DNA of 49,897 nucleotides from an uncultured Fluviicola sp. (lineage in GTDB: Bacteria; Bacteroidota; Bacteroidia; Flavobacteriales_D; Crocinitomicaceae). The notes under the pieces were generated by a model. It was not told the DNA's origin. It made no database searches and was given only the letters and a program-made list of their open reading frames with translations. The stretch lies in contig CAJVYC010000019.1 of the NCBI GenBank assembly GCA_913009205.1, forward strand, positions 1 through 49,897, read 5' to 3'. The first letter of the stretch is position 1; each line of letters begins with the position of its first letter. Positions 19,022 through 25,861 of the stretch are shown in pieces. The position numbers and the translations under genes are program-made.

Positions 19022-20098
19022 ATGAAACGAAAAATTATTACAATTATAGGAGCACGGCCGCAGTTTGTAAAAGCTGCTGTAATTAGTCGAATACTGCTTG
19101 CGCACGATGATGTCGAGGAAATTTTGGTACATACAGGTCAGCATTATGACCACAACATGTCCGAAATATTTTTTGAGGAAATGGAAATTCCCAAACCAAA
19201 GTACAATTTAAGTATTAACGGTTTGGATCACGGAGCGATGACGGGACAAATGCTAGAGAAAATTGAAGAGGTGATCAAAATTGAAAATCCAGAATGGGTT
19301 TTGGTTTATGGTGACACGAACTCGACGATAGCAGGGGCTTTGGCTGCCAGAAAGCAACATGTTAAAGTGGCACATATTGAAGCAGGGTTGAGAAGTTTCA
19401 ACATGAGAATGCCAGAAGAAGTAAACAGAATTTTGACGGATAGAATATCAGATATTTTATTCGCGCCAACGCAAACGGCAATCGATAATCTTAAGTTAGA
19501 AGGTTTTGATAATCTTGATATCAATGTCGTTCGAAGCGGCGATGTAATGTTAGACGCTGGAATGTTCTACGCGCAAAGGTCAAAAGAGCTTGCGACGTTG
19601 CCTTCTGAATTTTTCGAAGGAGATTTTATTCTTTGCACCTTGCATAGAGCTGAAAACACAGATGATAAAGAACGGCTTACTTCAATAGTAAATGCATTGA
19701 ACACCATTCACGAATCAACGAGAGTTGTAATGCCTTTGCATCCAAGAACAAGCGGTTTGATCGAGAAGTACGGATTGGAACTTAAGGTTGATTTAATCGA
19801 TCCGGTTGGTTACTTCGACATGATTGAACTGTTGAAGAACTGTAGCTTAGTGATGACAGACAGCGGTGGACTTCAAAAAGAAGCGTATTTCTTTAAGAAG
19901 AACTGCGTAACGATGCGTGATGAAACAGAATGGGTAGAACTTGTTGAGAATGGATTCAATCTACTTTCTGGAGCGAATGGCGATCTTATTATTGAACATA
20001 CGCAGACAATGCTTAGTAAAGTATCCGATTTTTCTTCGCAACTTTATGGTGATGGCCATGCAGGAGAGCAAATAGTTGAAATCCTTTTAGAAAATTAA
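19022..20098 (+). CDS. wecB: UDP-N-acetylglucosamine 2-epimerase (non-hydrolysing)
   Basis: A 358-residue cytoplasmic epimerase that interconverts UDP-GlcNAc and UDP-ManNAc. It shows the family signatures GARPQFVKAA, VHTGQHYDHNMS, VYGDTNST, HIEAGLRSFNMRMPEEVNR and TDSGGLQKEAYF in the right order and is full length. It supplies an activated sugar for the cluster. No UDP-ManNAc dehydrogenase is seen nearby, so the product may be used as ManNAc or processed by enzymes elsewhere. The family also holds members with modified UDP-sugars as substrates, so exact substrate is an inference. Confidence 0.92.
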   Translation: MKRKIITIIGARPQFVKAAVISRILLAHDDVEEILVHTGQHYDHNMSEIFFEEMEIPKPKYNLSINGLDHGAMTGQMLEKIEEVIKIENPEWVLVYGDTNSTIAGALAARKQHVKVAHIEAGLRSFNMRMPEEVNRILTDRISDILFAPTQTAIDNLKLEGFDNLDINVVRSGDVMLDAGMFYAQRSKELATLPSEFFEGDFILCTLHRAENTDDKERLTSIVNALNTIHESTRVVMPLHPRTSGLIEKYGLELKVDLIDPVGYFDMIELLKNCSLVMTDSGGLQKEAYFFKKNCVTMRDETEWVELVENGFNLLSGANGDLIIEHTQTMLSKVSDFSSQLYGDGHAGEQIVEILLEN

Positions 20099-20132
20099 AG
20101 TTCGAGAAATCGAATAATCAAACAATCGAATT

Positions 20133-21368
20133 ATGATTCCATTTTCACCTCCAAGAATAGACGATGTAACTACTGAAGCAGTCGTTGCAGCTTTGAAATC
20201 TGGATGGATTACTACTGGACCAAGAACGAAACAATTCGAAAAAGAAATTTCAGCGTATTGCGGCCATAAAACAACGGTTGCGGTAAACTCTTGGACAACC
20301 GGAATGCAAGTTTTGTTGGCATGGTGGGGGATTAAAGAAGGAGATGAGGTAATCATTCCCGCTTATACCTATTGCGCAAGTGCGAACGTTATCATTCACG
20401 CTGGGGCAACACCAGTTATGGTGGATTTAAATGAAGGAGATTTCAATTTAAATGCAGAAAAGGTTCGTGCAGCAATCACGCCAAGAACCAAAGCTATCAT
20501 GGCTGTCGATATCTCAGGTTTTCCTGCAGATTACGATTTGTTGAGGATTTTGATTAACGAAACTGAAATTAAAAATCAATTCAATCCTTCAAATGAACTT
20601 CAAGAAAAACTAGGTCGAATATTGCTTCTAGCAGATGCCGCACATAGTTTTGGAGCATTGATGAATGGAGGACAAGCGACGCTTCAATCAGACATTGCGA
20701 CGTATTCATTTCATGCAGTGAAAAACTTGACAACAGCGGAAGGTGGAGCACTTTGCTTCAATTTACCAGACAGCTTTGATCACGATGTAATCTACAAGCA
20801 AATGTGTACGATGATTTTGCACGGTCAAAATAAAGATGCATTAGCAAAAACGATAAAAGGCAATTGGAAATACGATGTTGAAGAACCTGGGTTCAAATGC
20901 AACATGACGGACCTTCAAGCGGCAATCGGTTTGGTTGAATTGAACCGGTACCAAGAAAGCTTGGATCGAAGACAAGAGATTTTTCGATTGTATGAAAAAG
21001 GATTTTCAAATGTAGACTGGGCCTTGTTGCCAACATTCAAAACAGAAAATAAAACATCGAGTTATCACCTTTATCTTTTAAGAATTAAAGGGATTTCAGA
21101 AGATCAGAGAGATTCGATTATTCAAGAGATTTACGATTGTGATGTTTCGGTAAACGTTCATTTTCAACCTTTACCGCTTTTGACGGCCTATAAAAAACGC
21201 GGATTCAAGATGGATAATTATCCTGAAGCTTACAAGAAATATGCGAATGAGATTAGCCTTCCCGTGTATTTTGATTTGACAAACGAACAAGTTCAAACAG
21301 TAATCAATGCTGTTATAAAGTCCGTTGCTAAAATCATGAATAAAGAATTCGTAACTCCTTACTCATAA
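20133..21368 (+). CDS. DegT/DnrJ/EryC1/StrS-type sugar aminotransferase
   Basis: A 411-residue PLP-dependent aminotransferase that converts a keto-sugar nucleotide to an amino sugar. It opens with MIPFSPPRIDD and SGWITTGPRTKQFE, contains the DAAHS PLP-contact motif and the PLP lysine K197 in YSFHAVKNLTTAEGGAL. About 25 extra residues lie between VDISGFPADYD and the LLLADAAHS strand compared with compact family members. It lies 34 bases after wecB and 7 before the priming transferase. No 4,6-dehydratase making its keto-sugar substrate is in the window. Confidence 0.92.
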   Translation: MIPFSPPRIDDVTTEAVVAALKSGWITTGPRTKQFEKEISAYCGHKTTVAVNSWTTGMQVLLAWWGIKEGDEVIIPAYTYCASANVIIHAGATPVMVDLNEGDFNLNAEKVRAAITPRTKAIMAVDISGFPADYDLLRILINETEIKNQFNPSNELQEKLGRILLLADAAHSFGALMNGGQATLQSDIATYSFHAVKNLTTAEGGALCFNLPDSFDHDVIYKQMCTMILHGQNKDALAKTIKGNWKYDVEEPGFKCNMTDLQAAIGLVELNRYQESLDRRQEIFRLYEKGFSNVDWALLPTFKTENKTSSYHLYLLRIKGISEDQRDSIIQEIYDCDVSVNVHFQPLPLLTAYKKRGFKMDNYPEAYKKYANEISLPVYFDLTNEQVQTVINAVIKSVAKIMNKEFVTPYS

Positions 21369-21375
21369 TCCTTCA

Positions 21376-21966
21376 TTGAAGCGCCAATTTGACATATTAT
21401 CCTCATTAATCATTCTAACGTTCTTCTTCCCAGTTGGTCTAATCATCGCATTCATTATTTCAATAACATCCAAAGGAGATGTGTTTTACCGCCAAGAACG
21501 AATCGGTAAAGATGGCGTTCCATTTCGACTGTTCAAGTTTAGAACGATGCGAGTTGATTCCGACAAAGCAGGTTTGTTAACTGTAGGAATGAATGATGCT
21601 CGAATTACTCCGATTGGTCGCTTTTTGCGAAAATTAAAGCTCGACGAGTTCCCACAATTTCTCAACGTACTTTCAGGTGAAATGAGCATTGTAGGTCCAC
21701 GACCCGAAGTAAAGAAATTCGTCGACTTGTACACGCCCGAGCAAAGGGACGTTTTGAAAGTCAGCCCTGGAATTACCGATTATGCATCACTTGAATATTT
21801 CAATGAAAATGAAATTTTGGGCAATTCCATTGACCCTGAAAAAACCTATATCGAAGAAGTGATGCCGGCAAAATTAGAGCTCAATAAGAAATATATTTCA
21901 AATCGAACTGTTAAGCATGATATTGAAATCATGTTATTGACATTTAAGAAAATGTTTGCTCGTTAA
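21376..21966 (+). CDS. Initiating phosphosugar transferase (PglC/WcaJ-type)
   Basis: A 196-residue monotopic phosphoglycosyl transferase that loads the first sugar-phosphate onto undecaprenyl phosphate. It has the re-entrant N-terminal membrane helix (residues ~4-30), FYRQERIGKDGVPFRLFKFRTMR, RFLRKLKLDEFPQFLNVLSGEMS with the catalytic D-E pair, and VGPRPEV. This is the short form without the extra transmembrane bundle of WbaP. The start must be TTG at 21376, giving the usual K-R-x-F-D opening, since no ATG lies upstream in frame. It is the last gene of the cluster. Confidence 0.92.
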   Translation: MKRQFDILSSLIILTFFFPVGLIIAFIISITSKGDVFYRQERIGKDGVPFRLFKFRTMRVDSDKAGLLTVGMNDARITPIGRFLRKLKLDEFPQFLNVLSGEMSIVGPRPEVKKFVDLYTPEQRDVLKVSPGITDYASLEYFNENEILGNSIDPEKTYIEEVMPAKLELNKKYISNRTVKHDIEIMLLTFKKMFAR

Positions 21967-22134
21967 ACCTTTAATTCTGGTGGTTGATGGGTTCTATTCT
22001 TTAAGGCAACTGTTTTTGCCGTTTTTTGGATATATACCATTTTTCGTCATGTTATATTTCGCGATTCTTTTGACTTCATGTATTGATGAATTTCATTATG
22101 AAGAAAGAATTCTAGTCAAATGGCAGTTGGGAAT

Positions 22135-22779
22135 TTAAACCGCTTTCTTTGACGCCATTCCTTTAATAAAGAACACAACGGCAAAACAGAAAATTCCAAG
22201 ACACGCTCCAGCAACAACATCTTCTAAGAAGTGCTGTGATAAATACATTCGCGAGTAACCAACCAACGCGGCAAGAACAGCGAGAATTATTTGCGTCAAT
22301 CGATTTTTGGAGAAGTACACACAAGCAATGATTGCGAAAAAAGCGAACCCCGCCGTTGTGTGACCTGATGGAAAAGAGTGAACGGAATGTACCTTCAATC
22401 CAGGGATATAATAAAGTTGGTCGTGACCAATTAACTTATAAGGCCGCAACGCATCTCCGTAGAGCAAGCGCTTAAAAATCTGCGACAATCCGCCCACAAG
22501 AATTAAGGTCGATAATCCAGCGATTAGAACGGATAGTCCATATTTCTTAATTGAAAACACACCGATCAAACCCATCAAAACAGGAATGACAATGCCATCT
22601 CCAACGTATGTCCAATATAGGAAAAATGAATCAAAGAATTCATTGTGGTAGGAATTGATCTCCTTATGAAAAGCAACCTTCTCATTCGTGGCAAGTATAA
22701 TTCCACCAATTACTATTAAGACCAAAGAAGTGATTATAAAAGCACCGGCCTTAGATATTTCATTCCATCCTTTTTTCAT
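22135..22779 (-). CDS. PAP2 family membrane phosphatase
   Basis: A 214-residue membrane protein of about six helices with PAP2 catalytic motifs: the KRLLYGDALRP region (R112-P113), PSGH at 137-140, and SRMYLSQHFLED giving R177, H183 and D187. The first motif has non-standard spacing (K103 is eight rather than six residues before RP). Such enzymes remove phosphate from lipid pyrophosphates such as undecaprenyl pyrophosphate at the periplasmic face, which would suit the glycan cluster next door, but the substrate is not shown. It is the last gene of a three-gene minus-strand operon, 1 base after the ZIP gene. Confidence 0.9.
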   Translation of the reverse strand: MKKGWNEISKAGAFIITSLVLIVIGGIILATNEKVAFHKEINSYHNEFFDSFFLYWTYVGDGIVIPVLMGLIGVFSIKKYGLSVLIAGLSTLILVGGLSQIFKRLLYGDALRPYKLIGHDQLYYIPGLKVHSVHSFPSGHTTAGFAFFAIIACVYFSKNRLTQIILAVLAALVGYSRMYLSQHFLEDVVAGACLGIFCFAVVFFIKGMASKKAV

Positions 22780-22780
22780 A

Positions 22781-23518
22781 CTAGTGCATTAAAAAGGCAA
22801 TTGAACATCCCGCGAAAATCGTGATTAACTTTAAGAAATTGAACTTGTGATTCTCACTGGTTTCAAAAATAATTGTCGTTGAAATATGCAAGAACATTCC
22901 AACGACAATGGCCAAGATGATGTTGAAATCAAATCCTTTCATTAAATCCATTGAATTTAAACCAATAAACAATCCAATAGGCGCTGTTATTGCAAAGACC
23001 CCTAAAACTAGCCATGCTTGCGATTTACTTACTTTAGCCGCAAACAATAATGTCATTAGCGCAATGGCCACCGGAAGTCGGTGAAATAGAATTCCCAAAA
23101 ATAAGGTGTGATCATAACCTTGATGATGGTGTGAAGTAGCAGTTTCGATTCCTCCCAATTGAGTTCCCAATGGAATTCCTTCTAGGAAAGCATGCATAGA
23201 AAGAGCAACGATTAAAGCGATTGGTAGTTTGGCTCCCTCGTGAATGTGAATGTGACCGTGTTCAATACCGCCAGAAAACAACTCCAACACAAGCTGAATT
23301 AGGAAACCTATAAGAATATAAACACCTACATTAAAATTCGCTTCTTCGTAAAGTTCAGGAATGAAGTGAATGAATGCAATTGACAAGAGGAAACCACCAC
23401 TGAAGGCAAGCATCAACTTAATCAACTGTTCATTTTTAGACCGTTGTAGAACAGAGACTAAAACACCTCCTATCAGAACCGAAGCGATTAAACCAAAAAC
23501 GATTAATGCAATTTCCAT
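22781..23518 (-). CDS. ZIP family metal transporter
   Basis: A 245-residue protein with eight hydrophobic helices. The ZIP metal-binding helices are recognisable: VALSMHAFLEGIPLG (H and E ligands) and LFHRLPVAIAL, and a histidine-rich loop EHGHIHIHEG precedes them. ZIP proteins import zinc or related divalent metals into the cytoplasm. The start abuts the methyltransferase stop directly (23518/23519) and its stop is 1 base from the PAP2 gene, so the three are co-transcribed. The metal is not determined by sequence. Confidence 0.9.
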   Translation of the reverse strand: MEIALIVFGLIASVLIGGVLVSVLQRSKNEQLIKLMLAFSGGFLLSIAFIHFIPELYEEANFNVGVYILIGFLIQLVLELFSGGIEHGHIHIHEGAKLPIALIVALSMHAFLEGIPLGTQLGGIETATSHHHQGYDHTLFLGILFHRLPVAIALMTLLFAAKVSKSQAWLVLGVFAITAPIGLFIGLNSMDLMKGFDFNIILAIVVGMFLHISTTIIFETSENHKFNFLKLITIFAGCSIAFLMH

Positions 23519-24298
23519 TTATTTTTTCTTTGCAACTAGAATTAATCGATCTGAAGTCTCTTCTTGAAAACCGTTCAAATCGAAGTCTCCAAAAGTACTA
23601 AGAATATTGAAGCCATTCTTCGTTAAAAGCGCTTCGAAATCTTCGAGCATAAGTGTCTGAACTCTTTCGGTGTAGCTATGTTTTATACCTGCATCGTCAA
23701 AATTGATATGCTTAAAGATATGGTGGCCATCATAATTCCGGGTAATCTTAAATTCAATCGGATCAACAACTTTCGTTTCCGATTCCACGAGAGAATTAAT
23801 GATCCGCCTCGAATTCATGAAATCAATTACAAGAATTCCATCATCTTTCAGCATTTCATGAACAGCAACAATTACTTTTTCATTGTCACTCTTATTATCG
23901 AAGTAGCCAAAACTTGTGAACAAGTTAAAAACAATATCAAACCTATCTTTCGTAAATGAATTGCGCATGTCGCAAACATCAAAATGAAGTGTTTCGTTTT
24001 CAAATTGTTTGGCCTCTTCGATACTATTTGATGAAAGGTCAACGCCCAAAACATCAAACCCTAATTCGTTCAGTGTAATTGAGTGACGGCCTCTGCCACA
24101 CGCCAGGTCAAGGGCTTTTGAGTTCGGAGCTAAATTCAAACACCCTACTAAATGCTCAATCAATAAGCGCGCCTCATCATCATTTCTGTTTTTGTACAGT
24201 AAATGATAATAATTGGTGTCAAACCAAGACGCAAACCAGTCATTTTTTTCCATTGGCCGTAAAGGTACATTATCTTTTAATTTGTAGTCGGTATTCAT
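23519..24298 (-). CDS. Class I SAM-dependent methyltransferase
   Basis: A 259-residue cytoplasmic protein with the seven-strand methyltransferase fold: motif I ALDLACGRGRHS, then FDVLGVDLSSNSIEEA and FDIVFNLFTSFGYF. It belongs to the broad Methyltransf_25/11 group with no visible clue to substrate. It heads the operon with the ZIP and PAP2 genes. Its ATG is only 22 bases from the ATG of the siaB-like stub on the other strand, so the two promoters must overlap. Confidence 0.88.
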   Translation of the reverse strand: MNTDYKLKDNVPLRPMEKNDWFASWFDTNYYHLLYKNRNDDEARLLIEHLVGCLNLAPNSKALDLACGRGRHSITLNELGFDVLGVDLSSNSIEEAKQFENETLHFDVCDMRNSFTKDRFDIVFNLFTSFGYFDNKSDNEKVIVAVHEMLKDDGILVIDFMNSRRIINSLVESETKVVDPIEFKITRNYDGHHIFKHINFDDAGIKHSYTERVQTLMLEDFEALLTKNGFNILSTFGDFDLNGFQEETSDRLILVAKKK

Positions 24299-24306
24299 TA
24301 TATTTG
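24299..24306 (+). promoter_or_regulatory. -7 box before the siaB-like stub
   Basis: TATATTTG matches TAnnTTTG exactly and ends 14 bases before the ATG at 24321. It starts one base from the start codon of the divergent methyltransferase gene. A TTTG at 24281-24284 is nearer (14 bases) than the usual -33 spacing. Confidence 0.45.
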
Positions 24307-24320
24307 ATTCTCACAGATTT

Positions 24321-24461
24321 ATGACTATTTCTGACGTTTACGATTTTTATCGAAAAATGGAAGGTGAGAATATTATTCTCTCTTTTAAAGGTACCTTTTC
24401 TGAAGAATTGTTGACGTCGATCCTTCACATCGTGGAATCTAAAATGGTTTCTTTTGTCTAA
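24321..24461 (+). pseudogene. Truncated SiaB-family kinase (5' stub)
   Basis: A 46-codon ORF. Its residues MTISDVYDFYRKMEGENIIL and the following SFKGTFSEELLTSILHIVESKM read as the first ~42 residues of the SiaB-type protein kinase family (DUF6272) common in Bacteroidota, normally ~180 residues. After ESKM the sequence leaves the family and stops five codons later. The ATP-binding region is absent and only 33 bases remain before the next ORF, so the rest of the gene is deleted rather than frameshifted. Family recognition is from memory. It might still be expressed as a micro-protein, since start and -7 box are intact. Confidence 0.6.
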
Positions 24462-24481
24462 ATGTGTTGATTGATTAATTT

Positions 24482-24489
24482 TATATTTG
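24482..24489 (+). promoter_or_regulatory. -7 box before the siaC-like stub
   Basis: TATATTTG, an exact TAnnTTTG match, ends 5 bases before the ATG at 24495. It could serve the stub and, since coaE begins 74 bases further on, may now be the coaE promoter. Confidence 0.45.
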
Positions 24490-24494
24490 AAACT

Positions 24495-24575
24495 ATGATG
24501 AATTTAGTAATAGATGGATCGGCAAAAACGCCTTCAATTGATTTCAATTCTGAATTGAACTTGGGGTCATGCTAA
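24495..24575 (+). pseudogene. Truncated SiaC-family protein (5' stub)
   Basis: A 26-codon ORF whose start, MNLVIDGSAKTPSIDFN, resembles the first strand of SiaC-family (DUF1987) phosphoproteins, which are normally ~120 residues. After S-E-L the match ends and a stop follows, overlapping the coaE start by 7 bases. It lies directly after the siaB-like stub, the order in which the two full genes commonly occur in Bacteroidota. With so short a match the call is less certain than for the siaB stub, but the pairing supports it. It may now serve as a translated leader for coaE. Confidence 0.5.
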
Positions 24576-25150
24576 GAATTGGAATTACAGGGGGCATTGG
24601 TTCAGGTAAAAGTGTTGTTTCCAAAATTTTTGAATCGCTTGGTTTTACGGTCTTTAATTCCGATTTAGAAGCGCAAAAGATCATTAACAATGATGTTGAG
24701 GTTCGAAGAGAACTAATTACAGTGTTTGGAATGGAGATTTACACAGAGAAAGGTCTCAACCGCGAGTTATTAGCACAACAAATATTTTCAGACAATTCCC
24801 TTCGCGAAGCGGTAAACAAAATTGTACACCCCAGAGTGCGCGAAGCTTTTGATCTACTTTGTTTGTCTGATTCAAACTCTTTAATCTTTAACGAAGCTGC
24901 TATTCTAATTGAAACAGGAACTTACAAAGAATTCGATAAGATTCTTTTAATAACAGCGAATTTAGAATGTCGAATTCAGCGCGTAATGAACCGTGATTTA
25001 ATTTCCAGAGAACAAGTTGAATCCAGAATTGACAATCAATGGAGCGATGATAAAAAAAGAGATTTTTCTGATTCGGAAATTAAAAATGATGATTCTCAAT
25101 CCTTGTTAATCCAAGTTGAAAATTTTATTGATCAATTTATTTCTGTGTAA
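24569..25150 (+). CDS. coaE: Dephospho-CoA kinase
   Basis: A 193-residue cytoplasmic kinase for the last step of coenzyme A synthesis, ATP plus dephospho-CoA to CoA. The P-loop GITGGIGSGKSVVSKIFESL is at residues ~5-24, followed by FNSDLEAQKI with the substrate aspartate, INKIVHPRVRE-like VNKIVHPRVRE, and NEAAILIETG for the lid region. Length is typical. The start codon overlaps the end of the siaC-like stub, and its 3' end overlaps the convergent membrane protein gene by 19 bases. Confidence 0.95.
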   Translation: MLRIGITGGIGSGKSVVSKIFESLGFTVFNSDLEAQKIINNDVEVRRELITVFGMEIYTEKGLNRELLAQQIFSDNSLREAVNKIVHPRVREAFDLLCLSDSNSLIFNEAAILIETGTYKEFDKILLITANLECRIQRVMNRDLISREQVESRIDNQWSDDKKRDFSDSEIKNDDSQSLLIQVENFIDQFISV

Positions 25151-25800
25151 TCATCGAATTCAGAATCGTTATTTTGATTGTGATCTTCATCAAATGCGCC
25201 TTGAGGTCCTTTAGGTGGCTTTCCCCCATTCATTATAAAACGTACACCGTTTAACATTTTTGTAATCATACTTAGTAAGAAGAAGAATCCAATCACTTGA
25301 AATATGAAGCCAATAATCACTGTGTCTTCAATATCCTTTATACTTTGAACAAACCATTCAGAAAGTGCATTGTCTGCAATCTGAGGGTAGAAAAAGAATC
25401 CGGCAAAGGCAGCAAGCGCAAGTGAAATAACTAAGATTTCAGCTTTGCTGTTGAATTGTGTTTTCATCGGATTGGGCATTACATTTCCCATCAGCTTAAA
25501 CATTTGGTTCTTGTTCTGACTGTTTTGAAATTTTCCAACGAAATAAGTCAAAAGAATAATTCCAGCCAATACGATTTGGGACGTATTGTTCATGTTTATA
25601 TTACTATTCGTATCAACACAGAATAGGAATGTTACGGCAGAAAGAACCACATATTTAACTCCTTTGAGCAAATATATTTCGACAGCTGTACGCTCGCGTC
25701 TGGCGCTTAATATTCGAATTCCAAAATCAATCAACCCCCAAAGGAATCCGTAAATCGCGAAGACCACACCAAGTCTAAAAATAAAGTTTAATAAATCCAC
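25132..25800 (-). CDS. Unknown polytopic membrane protein
   Basis: I do not recognise this protein. It has about five hydrophobic helices, with the last near FIFQVIGFFFLLSMITKML, and a C-terminal acidic, Asn-rich cytoplasmic-type tail with PPKGPQGAFDEDH. The frame has no ATG at its 5' end: a TTG at 25848 would give 238 residues, but I prefer GTG at 25800 (222 residues) because a near-match -7 box (TATATTTA, 25806-25813 on this strand) lies between them. Its end is antisense to the last 19 bases of coaE and it is divergent from the S46 peptidase gene. No neighbour hints at a role. Confidence 0.7.
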   Translation of the reverse strand: MDLLNFIFRLGVVFAIYGFLWGLIDFGIRILSARRERTAVEIYLLKGVKYVVLSAVTFLFCVDTNSNINMNNTSQIVLAGIILLTYFVGKFQNSQNKNQMFKLMGNVMPNPMKTQFNSKAEILVISLALAAFAGFFFYPQIADNALSEWFVQSIKDIEDTVIIGFIFQVIGFFFLLSMITKMLNGVRFIMNGGKPPKGPQGAFDEDHNQNNDSEFDDYTEIN

Positions 25801-25861
25801 AGGTGTAAATATAATTAAATGCGTTGCATTGATTAACTTTAGGCTCAATCAAAATTTGAAT

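Noticed and set aside
21956-22138. 60-residue hydrophobic ORF with TTG start after the priming transferase
   Set aside because: It overlaps the transferase end by 11 bases, has no ATG, no recognisable family and no promoter; it may be chance, though a decayed gene fragment cannot be excluded.
22135-24298. The methyltransferase-ZIP-PAP2 operon as part of the polysaccharide cluster
   Set aside because: It is on the opposite strand with its own start region; only the PAP2 phosphatase has a plausible link to undecaprenyl recycling, and that is not enough to join them.
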